From an uncultured bacterium (GTDB taxonomy: Bacteria > Bacillota > Clostridia > Lachnospirales > Lachnospiraceae), in NCBI GenBank assembly GCA_947381965.1, contig CANCXX010000016.1:25370-89369 (forward strand): a DNA stretch of 64,000 nucleotides. The letters run 5' to 3'. Positions 17,071-26,216 of this stretch are shown piece after piece (position 1 is the stretch's first letter; each line of letters begins with the position of its first letter). The notes under the pieces are model-generated. The model searched no databases and was not told the origin of the DNA. It worked only from the letters and a program-made list of their open reading frames with translations. A program made the translations under genes and the position numbers.

Positions 17071-17799
17071 TTGGAGGTGAAAAATATAAAGAACTACAGA
17101 AGCGAATGGAAATATTGCGAGAAAGAAGCGGATTTACTTGCCATAAAGCAACGGCTGTCTGCAATATTAGACCGGGATCCTCATGCTGGGGAAAATGGAA
17201 GATATTCAATTCACAGTTTATATTTCGATGACTATAAGAACACATGCGCAAGAGAAAACGTAGCAGGTGAAGGAAAAAGATTTAAGTGGCGCATACGGTA
17301 TTACAGTAATAACTCCAGCAAAATATGGTTGGAGAAAAAAATAAAACAAAATAGCTATTGCCATAAAAGGCAGTGCCTTCTTTCCATCAAAGAATACCAG
17401 GCAATTGTTGATGGAAGAGCAATGGACGTTTATTGGGAAACACAGGAAAATTTACTGAAGGAATTTTGTATAGATATTGCGACAAAGGGGTTTTCTCCTA
17501 AGGTTATTATTGAGTATGAAAGAGAAGCATTTGTAGAAATTATTTCCAATGTCCGGATTACTCTGGACAATAATATTTCAGCCTCAGATGAAATAGACCG
17601 CTTTTTATGTGGAGATTATTTTAGGATTCCAATTCTGGAAAATCATAAACATATTTTAGAAGTAAAATTTGATGATGTATTGCCTTCTTATATCAGAGCT
17701 GTACTTCAGTCCAGCGTACTTATACAACAATCCTTTTCAAAATATTATTTGGGAAGAGTCGCGATACAGGAAAACCGAAAATACTGTAAGATAATGTAA
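17071..17799 (+). CDS. VTC-domain polyphosphate polymerase-like protein (with CotH operon)
   Basis: About 240 residues of VTC catalytic-domain type: YRSEWKYCEKEADLL at the start, SLYFDDY, KWRIRYYSN and LEKKIKQ basic strands, KVIIEYEREAF, LEVKFDDVLPSYI and the closing SFSKYYLG. In Vtc4 the matching basic tunnel polymerises ATP gamma-phosphate into polyphosphate. No membrane helix; the partner DUF4956 protein follows 14 nt later. The start is odd: the TTG at 17071 is itself part of the ribosome site, whereas an ATA at 17086 sits at ideal distance (8 nt) from GGAGG. An earlier ATG at 17037 is in another frame and within the -10. Either a non-AUG start is used or a start codon has mutated. Substrate use in vivo is inferred. 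Confidence 0.82.
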   Translation: MEVKNIKNYRSEWKYCEKEADLLAIKQRLSAILDRDPHAGENGRYSIHSLYFDDYKNTCARENVAGEGKRFKWRIRYYSNNSSKIWLEKKIKQNSYCHKRQCLLSIKEYQAIVDGRAMDVYWETQENLLKEFCIDIATKGFSPKVIIEYEREAFVEIISNVRITLDNNISASDEIDRFLCGDYFRIPILENHKHILEVKFDDVLPSYIRAVLQSSVLIQQSFSKYYLGRVAIQENRKYCKIM

Positions 17800-17813
17800 G
17801 GAGAATATATAAA

Positions 17814-18488
17814 ATGGGATTTATAGACGCAATTGGAAGGCACATAATGGAAGGTTTTCAGCATAATGAGATTTCAACTTCCATGTTGTTGGCAACGCTA
17901 TGTATAACTGGCGTGCTAGCATTATACGAGTTTATCGTTTATCAGGTAATTTTGCACCGTTCTTTGTACAATAAAGCATTTAATATCAGTATTTCAGTCC
18001 TCCCTTTTTTCATTTCCACAATAATTTTATGTTTACAATCAAATCTGGTCATTACACTTGGCACCATAGGCGCATTGGCAATTATACGATTCCGAACTGC
18101 TGTAAAAGACCCTGTCGACCTGATTTTTATTTTATGGTCCATTCATATTGGCATTACTTGTGGCTGCCAGCTGTATGAAACTGCAATTGCAACTGCGTTC
18201 ATCGTAACTGTCATATTGATCGTGTTAAACCGTATGAATATAAAAACAAAGTCGCATATTCTTATTATCCATTGCGCTTCGGCAGATTGTGAAGCTGAAA
18301 TGACAGACTTAATAAGAAAAAATACCCAAAAATACCGCGTAAAAAGTAGAAATTATACAGAAAAAGGTATGGATTATGTGCTTGAAATTATTGTAAAGGA
18401 AACAATGCCTCTGGTTAACGGTATGGAAAAATTTTCGGGTATTGAGCGTTTTTCTTTAATGGAGTATGATGCAGATGATATTCTATAA
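17814..18488 (+). CDS. DUF4956 membrane protein, partner of the VTC enzyme
   Basis: 224 residues with AAGGAG before the ATG. Four predicted helices in the first 140 residues, then a cytosolic alpha/beta tail of about 80 residues. The segment GTIGALAIIRFRTAVKDPVD between helices 3 and 4 is the family hallmark; the second copy at 27978-28652 has the parallel GMVGALSIVRFRTAIKEPMD. DUF4956 genes regularly sit next to VTC-domain genes, so a membrane channel or anchor for polyphosphate made on the cytosolic side is a reasonable but untested idea. The 3' end overlaps the CotH gene by 23 nt. Confidence 0.88.
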   Translation: MGFIDAIGRHIMEGFQHNEISTSMLLATLCITGVLALYEFIVYQVILHRSLYNKAFNISISVLPFFISTIILCLQSNLVITLGTIGALAIIRFRTAVKDPVDLIFILWSIHIGITCGCQLYETAIATAFIVTVILIVLNRMNIKTKSHILIIHCASADCEAEMTDLIRKNTQKYRVKSRNYTEKGMDYVLEIIVKETMPLVNGMEKFSGIERFSLMEYDADDIL

Positions 18489-20172
18489 AAAAAAGCGCAG
18501 AATATTTTGGTGGGGCAGCGTACTTGTAATCTTTATATTAGTATTATGTGAACTGAAACCCAAAAGCGGCGATGTGATTTCCACAGGAAGCATGGATTTG
18601 ATTTTTTCTAAAGAACCCGGATTTTATGAGGAAGCGTTTGAGCTGGAACTGATAACAGAATCCGGAACAATTTATTATACTTTGGATGGAACGACGCCCG
18701 ATAACCATTCTATGAAATATGAAAGCCCTATTCTGATATCCGACGCCACTGAAAATGATAATCTATATTCAATGCGGACAGATGTTTCCACTGGATTTGA
18801 GAAAGAAGAAATAGAAAAGGTCAATTCCGATTATCCTGGATATCAAATTCCTGATTTTAAAATAGATAAAGCAACGATTGTATGCGCCGTTGTATATGAT
18901 GACTTTGGAAATTACAGCGATGTAAAGACAGCAACCTATTTTGTGGGATATTCCCATAAAGATGGATATGAGGGAATGAAAATATTAAGCATTATAACAG
19001 ACCCGGCTAATTTGTTTGATTATGAGAATGGTATATATGTGACAGGCAAGACCTATGATGAATATGTAAAGGAATATAGAGGTAAAGAATACTACTGGAG
19101 AGAAGAATTCTGGACATTGTGGTCAGCAAATTATAGAAACAGAGGAATGAAATGGGAAAGGAACGCGACCTGTCAGTTTTTTAACGATAATATACTGGTT
19201 TTAAACCAGAAGTGTGGAATCCGCATTCACGGAGGCGCAAGCAGAGGATATAATCCTAAAAGTTTGAATCTATATGCCAGGGAATCATATGACGGAAATA
19301 AATATCTAAATTATGATTTATTTGGAACCGGTTATTATGCTTCAGCCGTTACCCTCTCTCAAGGAGGAAATGATACACGAACAAAAGCAAAAGACTATCT
19401 GGTGTCTGCTTCAATAAAAGATCTACAGATAGCTGCAATGAATTATGAACCATATATTCTGTTTTTAAATGGAGAGTATTGGGGAATGTATTGGCTGAAT
19501 GAAAAATATAATACGGATTATCTTGCTCAATATTATAATGTCAGCAAAGACAATGTTATAATGATTAAGGAAGGTATCCTGGATGAGGGCGATGAGGAGG
19601 ATTATAAATATTATTCTAAGATGATAGAATTTTGTTCTAAAACCGATACTACAAAAGAGGCAAATTATAAAAGAATTTGTGAATTAATTGATATAGAAAG
19701 TTATACAGATTATTATGCCGTTATGCTGTTCATTGGCAGAAATGCAGACTGGCCGACAGGAAATTTTGCATTGTGGCGGGTGAAAAAGAGTGAAAGCGGA
19801 CCATATGGAGACGGAAAATGGCGTTGGATGATTTTTGACTTGAATTCCCCTGGATTTAGCCCGGAATTTGATTCCATACAATATACAATTGACAATGATG
19901 CAATGTTTAAAAATCTAATGAGAAACGATATGTTTCGCACACAGTTAATATGCAAAATAGAGCAGCTGGCAAATACCTCCTTTTCTGGGGAAGTAATGGG
20001 GAATCGAATAAATGAATATATAAAATTTGCGTCCGGACCAATGAAGGTAAATGACAGACGTTTTTTTAATGATGATTCTTTAGATATTTTTTATAAGGAA
20101 ATGGAAGAATTAAAAATTTTTTTTGTAGAACGAATGACATACCTTAATCCTGTATTAGATAGTTATAGATAG
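18466..20172 (+). CDS. cotH: CotH-family kinase, membrane-anchored and extracellular
   Basis: 568 residues. Basic start and one helix (about 12-30) export the rest. Residues 45-90 look like a chitobiase-type beta domain (GTIYYTLDGTTPD). The CotH kinase fold follows: GIRIHGGASRGYNPKSLNLY (250-270, K265 as likely ATP lysine), LFLNGEYWGMYWLNEKYN (332-349), ADWPTGNFAL (D428, N433) and RWMIFDLNSPG (D458), which match the catalytic and metal-binding stations of CotH. Bacillus CotH is an atypical protein kinase acting on spore-coat proteins; here it is operonic with VTC/DUF4956 and faces outside, where ATP is absent. Polyphosphate or a lipid phosphate as donor is speculation. Start is 18466 or 18475. 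Confidence 0.88.
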   Translation: MMQMIFYKKKRRIFWWGSVLVIFILVLCELKPKSGDVISTGSMDLIFSKEPGFYEEAFELELITESGTIYYTLDGTTPDNHSMKYESPILISDATENDNLYSMRTDVSTGFEKEEIEKVNSDYPGYQIPDFKIDKATIVCAVVYDDFGNYSDVKTATYFVGYSHKDGYEGMKILSIITDPANLFDYENGIYVTGKTYDEYVKEYRGKEYYWREEFWTLWSANYRNRGMKWERNATCQFFNDNILVLNQKCGIRIHGGASRGYNPKSLNLYARESYDGNKYLNYDLFGTGYYASAVTLSQGGNDTRTKAKDYLVSASIKDLQIAAMNYEPYILFLNGEYWGMYWLNEKYNTDYLAQYYNVSKDNVIMIKEGILDEGDEEDYKYYSKMIEFCSKTDTTKEANYKRICELIDIESYTDYYAVMLFIGRNADWPTGNFALWRVKKSESGPYGDGKWRWMIFDLNSPGFSPEFDSIQYTIDNDAMFKNLMRNDMFRTQLICKIEQLANTSFSGEVMGNRINEYIKFASGPMKVNDRRFFNDDSLDIFYKEMEELKIFFVERMTYLNPVLDSYR

Positions 20173-20220
20173 AAACAACCGGTCAGCGGTAAAAATTGTA
20201 CTATCATCCAACAGGATATG

Positions 20221-20249
20221 TTGACGTGACTTTTATTAAATGCTATGAT
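20221..20249 (+). promoter_or_regulatory. Strong promoter for the radical SAM gene
   Basis: -35 TTGACG (20221-20226), 17-nt spacer, -10 TATGAT (20244-20249), 74 nt before the start codon. Confidence 0.8.
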
Positions 20250-20323
20250 AAGAAAGTTAGGTTTTAAGATAATCAGATTGTATTCAAAAACACTTCCAGA
20301 CCTTGCAGATATGGAGGAATAAA

Positions 20324-21307
20324 ATGTCAGTTAAATATCATAATTTTGGCGGAAGACTTGGATGGAATCTCCAAAAGCGGTTTCCCAAATTGTCTTCCGA
20401 AAGTTATTTAAAGCTTCAGTTTTTAATCAGAAACAAACTGCAAAAAAAATATATTGCCCATTTTTATAAAGACAAAATGCCGCCCATGCCCCTGGTGGTG
20501 AATTTGGAAACCATCAACCGCTGCAACAGCACCTGTTCCTTTTGCACCGCTAACAAAAATGCTGAAAAACGTCCTTACAAAAAAATGGATGAGGCGTTGT
20601 TTTACAATATCATTGACCAGCTTCGCGACTGGGGATACAAAGGACATCTGACCTTATATGGAAACAATGAACCCCTTCTTGATCCCCGTCTGGTAGAGTT
20701 TCACAAATACTGCCGGAAGCAGCTTCCCGACTGTTTTATCTTTCTTTCCACCAATGGATTGATTCTGACTGTGGAAAAAGTAAAGGAAATTATCCCTTAT
20801 GTAAACCAGCTGATTATTAACAACTACTGCCGGGATATGAAGCTTCATGACAACGTCCGTGAAATTTACGAATACGCCAAATCCCACCCGGAAGAATTCA
20901 AAGATGTGGAACTGCTGATTCAGATGCGTTATATGGACGCAGTTCTTACCAACCGGGCAGGCAGCGCGCCAAATAAGAAAAATAACCGGAAAATCATCCG
21001 TGAAACCTGTTTGATGCCCTACACAGATATGTTTATTTTTCCGGATGGCCGGATGGGTATCTGCTGTTGTGATAACTTTGAGACTACCAACCTTGCCGAT
21101 TTAAATGTAACTCCATTAAAAGAAGCCTGGAACAGCGCTGAATACCAAAAACTCCGACAGGCTATCCGCACCAGCCGGGGAGATTATAGCTTCTGTAAAT
21201 ACTGTGATTTTATTGACGCAGGACTGCGCATGGATATGGTGGATGACACATTAAAAAACAGAAATGTCCAGCATGGCGCCAGACAATCCCTGTTCCGTAA
21301 ATCATAA
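20324..21307 (+). CDS. Radical SAM enzyme with SPASM-type C-terminal cluster
   Basis: 327 residues; the ATG at 20324 follows GGAGGA. Residues 61-75 (ETINRCNSTCSFCTA) hold the CX3CX2C of the radical SAM [4Fe-4S] cluster (C67, C71, C74). LTLYGNNEPLLDP corresponds to the SAM-binding GGE-type strand, here GNNEP. The C-terminal part has clustered Cys (GICCCDN, then FCKYCDF) of SPASM type. Such enzymes modify peptides, proteins or sugars. No small precursor peptide is next to it, and it is short for a sulfatase-maturing enzyme, so the substrate is unknown. It is transcribed alone, convergent with the FAD gene ending at 21404. Confidence 0.85.
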   Translation: MSVKYHNFGGRLGWNLQKRFPKLSSESYLKLQFLIRNKLQKKYIAHFYKDKMPPMPLVVNLETINRCNSTCSFCTANKNAEKRPYKKMDEALFYNIIDQLRDWGYKGHLTLYGNNEPLLDPRLVEFHKYCRKQLPDCFIFLSTNGLILTVEKVKEIIPYVNQLIINNYCRDMKLHDNVREIYEYAKSHPEEFKDVELLIQMRYMDAVLTNRAGSAPNKKNNRKIIRETCLMPYTDMFIFPDGRMGICCCDNFETTNLADLNVTPLKEAWNSAEYQKLRQAIRTSRGDYSFCKYCDFIDAGLRMDMVDDTLKNRNVQHGARQSLFRKS

Positions 21308-21403
21308 GCTTAACAGATTATATCTATAATAAATTTACTGCCAGATCAATAAGCCTTTCCGCTGTATTGTCCTGGCAGTTTGCTTTCCTTACCCTATTCC
21401 CTT

Positions 21404-22978
21404 TTAATCAACCTGGGCCTCATTTTCCTTTGCTTCTTCATGGTATTCTTTTTCCGTATTTACGCTCCAGATATTGGACTTATCCTTTCTGCCGGACAGG
21501 ATATTGCCAACAGCCTCAAAAGAAGTGCACATGGAATGGTCAATGTTATTATATCTGTGCTGCCCGTTTCTGCCTACACAGTACAGATTATCAATAGTGC
21601 TTAAATACGCCACCAGTGAATCAATTTCATCATAAGTGTCAAAGTAAGCCGGATACGCCTTTTTCACCTTTTCCATATGAGTGTCAAGTACCACATCCGC
21701 ACGGTCAATCAGACCCAGCTTTATCATTTCCGCTATTCCAACTTTGGAAAATTCCTCTTCTGTCATCTTCCAGAACTCGTCTCCTTCACTTACAAAGTAT
21801 TCAAGTCCCAGCCATACGGTATGCTCCAGATCGTTAACCATATAAGGGGACCAGTTATTGTAAATCTGAAATCGTCCCAGCTTCACATTCCGGTCCTGCA
21901 CATACACCCAGCAGTCCGGCACAATATTGCCCACAGTTTTCATATTTGTTTTGTTCTTTAGATTAATTTTGGGAACAAGAACGCCCAACGTCATATAATC
22001 CCGGTAAGGCAGTCCGGCGGCAATCCGGGCGGCGTCCGCCGGCACATCGTTCATGCCGCCCACCAGATCCTTAACGGGCATGGAAGAGATAATGTAATCC
22101 CCCTCCATCACATATTCCTTCCCTTCCTTCTCGTAGGTCAGGGATGTGATTACATTGCTGCTGTTTTTATGAACTTTGGTTACTCTGGCGTTTTTGATAA
22201 TCGTTCCGCCCAGCTCCTCCACACGGGAAGCGGTAACCTCCCAAAGCTGTCCGGGTCCAAGCTTGGGATATTTAAACTCTTCTATAAGCGAAGTTTCCAC
22301 CTTTCGGTTTTTTTTGTTTAATTTTTTTTCTATTATATCCTTAAGGATTGCCATAATGGACAGCCCCTTAGAGCGCTGTGCCCCCCAGGAAGGGTCAATT
22401 TCCCTTGGATGGCGGCCCCACAGATTTTCCGTATAGTATTCAAAAAACATGGAATACAGCTTTCGTCCAAAACGGTTAATATAAAAATTCTCCAGACTGT
22501 CCTCCGGCTTTTTATGGATAAGGGATGCCAGATAACTGAATCCCACCTTCATTGTTGTCATAAAGCCAAAGTTTTTTAATGTCTCCATTTTCAGGGAAAC
22601 AGGATAGTCATAAAATTTATCATTAAAATAAATCCGGGACACCCGTCGTCTTGTGAGCATTGTGTGGTCTTCCTTTTCCGGATTGGGCCCGCCTTTTTTA
22701 ACAGGCACCTTGCGGTTTAAAAGGATATCATCATAGGCAGGGGCCCCCTGCATAGGGAGCATCTTGTCCCACCATTCATTTACTTCCGGTATTTTAGAAA
22801 AAAACCGGTGCCCCCCCATATCCATACGGTTTCCCTTATACTCAACGGTTTTGGATATACCGCCAAAGCTGCTGCTTTCTTCAAATACAGTAACTTCAAT
22901 GTCCTTAGATTTCGTCAGTAACTCGTATGCGGCTGTAAGGCCCGCAGGACCTGCACCTATGACAAGCGCTCTCTTCAT
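21404..22978 (-). CDS. FAD-dependent amine-oxidase/UDP-galactopyranose-mutase-like oxidoreductase
   Basis: 524 residues. The N-terminal Rossmann motif [15 protein letters not shown] is followed by [13 protein letters not shown] and [11 protein letters not shown], the FAD-binding pattern of the protoporphyrinogen-oxidase/amine-oxidase group. Near the C-terminus [17 protein letters not shown] contributes the second FAD contact. Proteins of this length with this HRFF motif often accompany surface-glycan glycosyltransferases in gut Firmicutes, and UDP-galactopyranose mutase is the best-known chemically characterised relative, but the UGM active-site pattern is not clear here. Single-gene unit; a 149-bp repeat element lies 120 nt upstream. 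Confidence 0.8.
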   Translation of the reverse strand: MKRALVIGAGPAGLTAAYELLTKSKDIEVTVFEESSSFGGISKTVEYKGNRMDMGGHRFFSKIPEVNEWWDKMLPMQGAPAYDDILLNRKVPVKKGGPNPEKEDHTMLTRRRVSRIYFNDKFYDYPVSLKMETLKNFGFMTTMKVGFSYLASLIHKKPEDSLENFYINRFGRKLYSMFFEYYTENLWGRHPREIDPSWGAQRSKGLSIMAILKDIIEKKLNKKNRKVETSLIEEFKYPKLGPGQLWEVTASRVEELGGTIIKNARVTKVHKNSSNVITSLTYEKEGKEYVMEGDYIISSMPVKDLVGGMNDVPADAARIAAGLPYRDYMTLGVLVPKINLKNKTNMKTVGNIVPDCWVYVQDRNVKLGRFQIYNNWSPYMVNDLEHTVWLGLEYFVSEGDEFWKMTEEEFSKVGIAEMIKLGLIDRADVVLDTHMEKVKKAYPAYFDTYDEIDSLVAYLSTIDNLYCVGRNGQHRYNNIDHSMCTSFEAVGNILSGRKDKSNIWSVNTEKEYHEEAKENEAQVD

Positions 22979-23100
22979 GCTGTTATCTGCCTTTCTCGTA
23001 GCTTTTTAATCCCTTTTTTTTATACCATTTATATTGTACATTATCAGAAAAAACATAACAAGTACTATTCATCAATTGTTCCCTGACTGCCTCTACAAAA

Positions 23101-23249
23101 TTGTTACTATTCACGGCCTGGGAGCCGCTCATAGTAACAATTCGGAGCGATATTCCAAGTTTTGCTTCGCAAAAATCGCCCCTCACTCCTGCATCATGTT
23201 CTCACGGAATGCGCAACAAGTGCGCATTCCTGACCCGTGAATAGTAACA
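23101..23249. repeat. 149-bp element with 15-bp terminal inverted repeats
   Basis: TTGTTACTATTCACGG at 23101-23116 is complementary to CCGTGAATAGTAACA at 23235-23249. Inside are a TTGTTACTAT/ATAGTAACAA hairpin at the left and a GGAATGCGCA/TGCGCATTCC hairpin at the right. The right part recurs at 16920-16970. MITE-like, with no coding potential. It fills most of the 330-nt gap between the FAD gene and the Sel1 gene; nothing else is seen there. Confidence 0.85.
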
Positions 23250-23308
23250 CAAAATTTACACTTACCGCAAAGTGTTCCGACCTCGCCCCTTCCAGGCCCC
23301 ATATTTCC

Positions 23309-24559
23309 TTATCTGCGCACCCACTTGCCAAACAGCGTCTTTTTATATTTAAGCAGTTCGGCCTTAGCCTCCTGGTTGCCTTCCGCCTTCTTCAGATATT
23401 CCACACCCTTTTTAATGTCCTCCGGCACGCCAAGGCCCTGTCCGTAGATTACGCCCAGCATATAAAAAGCCTCTCTGTTGGTCCAGTCTACCTGCTCCAA
23501 AAGCTCTCTTGCCTTCACATAATCCTGCTGGGTACCCCAGCCTCTGAAATAACACTTGCCCAGATAGCAGACCCCAAACTTGGTATTGTGCTCATACCCA
23601 TATTTAAGAAGCTGAAACGCCTTGGCATAATCCTTCTCCACACCATTTCCCTCATAATACAAAGACCCCAGGCGATTGGCGCAGCCAATCCTCTTTCCGG
23701 TATCCTTTTTCTGAGTCAGCCCCTTTTCATAACATTGTGCGGCATAGGCAGGGTCTTTTTCCGTTCCCCTGCCTTCCTCGTAAGCATACCCAACGCAAAA
23801 CCAGCATTCCAGCTGACCGCCACAGGCTGCCTGTTTATACCAGTAAAGCGCGTCCTCATACCGCTTTTCGTTCTCCAGCTCCTCGGCATAAATCCACTGA
23901 TGAACAGGATAGCCCATTTCCGCCCCTGTCTTATAAAGGTCCTTTGTCTTCTCCGGGCGGGGCGCAATAATATCCTCATCCCCCTGCTCATAAAAGCGGT
24001 TTAAATTGTTGGCCGCAAGGTACATGCCGCCCCTGAATGCTTTCCAGAACCAATCCTCGCATTTGGAAATATTATCCCGGAGATATTCCTTGTATTCTCT
24101 TTCATTGGAAAAAGACTCTCTTCCCTTTCCCTGAATCCGCAGAAAATCCCACCAAAAGTAAGAGTTAGCCACCGTATACTGGCAAAAGGCATCTCCCATT
24201 TCCGCCTTCGCAGCCACACACTCAAAGGCCTCCTGAAGATTGTCAAAGGGCATTTTTTTCTGCAAAGAAGGGGTAAGCTCCCCGGAGCGGAGGGCAACCA
24301 TCACGCCTATTGCGCTGCCCTGTTCCACTGCCTTATGTAACAGCTTTGTTGCTTTGTCATCGTCCTCCGGGAAATCATGTCCTCCCCAGACATACTGGTT
24401 TCCACAATAACACCGGGCTAAAATACAGGACGCGTCCCCGTCTCCTGCCGCTGAAGCCTGCTCCAAAAGCGCAAGTCCTTCCGCGCCTTTTCCTGCCCGC
24501 AGATCATAATAAATATACTCAAGCGCCTTATCCACCGCATCACTAAAAACTTTTCCCAT
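23309..24559 (-). CDS. Sel1/TPR-like repeat protein
   Basis: 416 residues, GGGAG ribosome site before ATG 24559. Soluble, helical, made of Sel1-like repeats of about 36 residues with the A-x-x-x-LG-x-x-Y-x-x-G pattern: CVGYAYEEGRGTEKDPAYAA, RLGSLYYEGNGVEKDYAKA, YLGKCYFRGWGTQQDYVKA and MLGVIYGQGLGVPEDIKKG. Sel1 repeats are protein-protein scaffolds. No signal peptide or membrane helix, so it is cytosolic. It precedes an unknown membrane protein on the same strand by 23 nt after its stop codon in reverse order (that gene lies upstream), so the two are probably co-transcribed. No partner can be named. Confidence 0.88.
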   Translation of the reverse strand: MGKVFSDAVDKALEYIYYDLRAGKGAEGLALLEQASAAGDGDASCILARCYCGNQYVWGGHDFPEDDDKATKLLHKAVEQGSAIGVMVALRSGELTPSLQKKMPFDNLQEAFECVAAKAEMGDAFCQYTVANSYFWWDFLRIQGKGRESFSNEREYKEYLRDNISKCEDWFWKAFRGGMYLAANNLNRFYEQGDEDIIAPRPEKTKDLYKTGAEMGYPVHQWIYAEELENEKRYEDALYWYKQAACGGQLECWFCVGYAYEEGRGTEKDPAYAAQCYEKGLTQKKDTGKRIGCANRLGSLYYEGNGVEKDYAKAFQLLKYGYEHNTKFGVCYLGKCYFRGWGTQQDYVKARELLEQVDWTNREAFYMLGVIYGQGLGVPEDIKKGVEYLKKAEGNQEAKAELLKYKKTLFGKWVRR

Positions 24560-24582
24560 TTCTGTAATCTCCCTTTCATTAA

Positions 24583-26142
24583 CTATTTCTTTTTATATTC
24601 TTTTTCTGCCTGTCTTGTATAATCCTTCCAATCTTTCCAGTCCGGGTGAAAGGTTCCCTTCGCAAATGCCACCAGCCAGGCTGCAGCCTGTTTATGGGTA
24701 CACTGATTTTTAAAGTATCGGAGCTTATCGGAATCCGCTCTGGTTACTGACACCTTGCAGCGGCCGTCTGACTTATCTCCGCCCTGAATGCGCATCCACA
24801 AATAGCCTCCCGGCAAAGTCAGATCTATCAGCTGATAGGTTCCCTCTTCCAGTCCCTCTGCCGCTACTTCCACATCTTCCAACGTAAACCTCTCATGGCT
24901 TTGAAAAACGCCCTGAGCAGTCATAAGCCCCAGATGTGGCGGCGGAATCTCCCGCTTCTTTTGCTGCTCCTTTTTTTCAAAAAGCTGCACATCCTCCCAT
25001 TTCTCCAGATTGGGAACCTCCCCCTGCAGCCATGCCTTAAGAATCTCCTGCGCCCTGGGGATATCTGTCCAAAATTCTTTACCATACTGAAGCGTCCTTC
25101 CATCCTTTACAGATGTTATCTTAAGGAGAAGCTCCGCCTCTCCCAAGTCCTCCATCTCCTGAGCGGACGGTTCTTCTATTTCCTCATAAAAAGCGGCAAA
25201 GCATTCCATTCCCACATAACGGACATCTCCCTGTACAACAGGGCATCCTGGGGTTAAAAGCAAAGTTCCCTCTCCCTGCTTTAAACAGTCCATCAGTGCC
25301 CGACCAACCAAATCCGGTGTCACTCTTGAAGTTACATCGCCATCCGGGAAAGTAAGGGTCATGTTCTGTTCTGTAACCATACCGCCGCTTCCGGCGCCAA
25401 ACGCCGCCATTTCCCGCTCCCCCTGCCTCACCCGGTATTCCCGGAGCATGTCTGCCCACTCCATATCGGACTTCTGGCACCAGACCGTGCACTCTCTGTA
25501 CGGCCTGCACAAAGCGTCCGGCGCCCGCAGAGAAATGCAGTCCAAAAGGGGCTGCAGCTCCCTGGGATTGCGAAGTGTAAAAATGTGGCGCTGCTTCCGG
25601 TCATCCAGTATGTGAAGCTCCACAATCCGTGAAGTGTTTGTGCGCTCCCCGGAGGTGTGGGTGCGGATCTCGTCCCTTCCAAAGAATAATCTGATACGCG
25701 GGATATAATTTGCCTCCTCCCCAAGCACCCATTCCTTTCCCACAGCCACCTTGTCAAACCACTGACCGTTTTCCTCAATATCCTTATCCACCATGGCAAA
25801 TAACTCCCCTACCTCCGGCCCGGAGTCAGGGTATGGCAGCTGGGACCGGATGGAACGGGCCAATGTGCTTTTCTGGGGCCAAAAGGCATCCCGGATGGCC
25901 GTATAAGCTGTAACAATTCCTGAAATTGTCAAAAGGATAGCACCCAACCATCCTACCGCCAGCTTTATATACTCCATATAGCTCCAGTCTGCTTTATCCG
26001 CCACAAGTTCCATGCAGCCATAAATGCCTGCCAGCCCTCCCAGCAGCAAAAGCAACAGCGCCAGCCATAATGACAGCAGCCTTTTTTGGGTTATTTTCAG
26101 GCAATAGCTTCCTCTTACCGCCCCTGGATTTTGCCCCTTCAA
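24583..26142 (-). CDS. Unknown two-helix membrane protein with large cytosolic part
   Basis: 519 residues from a TTG at 26142; GGGAGG lies 8 nt upstream, which supports the TTG. Two predicted helices (about 24-45 and 64-84) are followed by a roughly 430-residue soluble region of mixed alpha/beta character. Parts such as LFFGRDEIRTHTSGERTN and PHLGLMTAQGVFQSHERF do not match any family I recognise. The stop lies 23 nt before the Sel1-repeat gene, so the two probably form one operon and may interact. Base composition is slightly higher in GC than the glycan genes, similar to the Sel1 gene. Confidence 0.7.
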   Translation of the reverse strand: MKGQNPGAVRGSYCLKITQKRLLSLWLALLLLLLGGLAGIYGCMELVADKADWSYMEYIKLAVGWLGAILLTISGIVTAYTAIRDAFWPQKSTLARSIRSQLPYPDSGPEVGELFAMVDKDIEENGQWFDKVAVGKEWVLGEEANYIPRIRLFFGRDEIRTHTSGERTNTSRIVELHILDDRKQRHIFTLRNPRELQPLLDCISLRAPDALCRPYRECTVWCQKSDMEWADMLREYRVRQGEREMAAFGAGSGGMVTEQNMTLTFPDGDVTSRVTPDLVGRALMDCLKQGEGTLLLTPGCPVVQGDVRYVGMECFAAFYEEIEEPSAQEMEDLGEAELLLKITSVKDGRTLQYGKEFWTDIPRAQEILKAWLQGEVPNLEKWEDVQLFEKKEQQKKREIPPPHLGLMTAQGVFQSHERFTLEDVEVAAEGLEEGTYQLIDLTLPGGYLWMRIQGGDKSDGRCKVSVTRADSDKLRYFKNQCTHKQAAAWLVAFAKGTFHPDWKDWKDYTRQAEKEYKKK

Positions 26143-26216
26143 CTCTCTTTCCTCCCTGCCCTTCCAATGTTAATATGCTTTTTCTCTTATTTCTTTTTCC
26201 CCATGATACTCCGCTG

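Noticed and set aside
17037-17231. Plus-strand frame starting MYEAEYKND before the VTC gene
   Set aside because: Its ATG lies inside the -10 box and its frame is not that of the VTC domain.
20324-21307. Radical SAM gene as sulfatase maturase or RiPP maturase
   Set aside because: Too short and lacking the full anSME Cys pattern; no precursor peptide gene found next to it.
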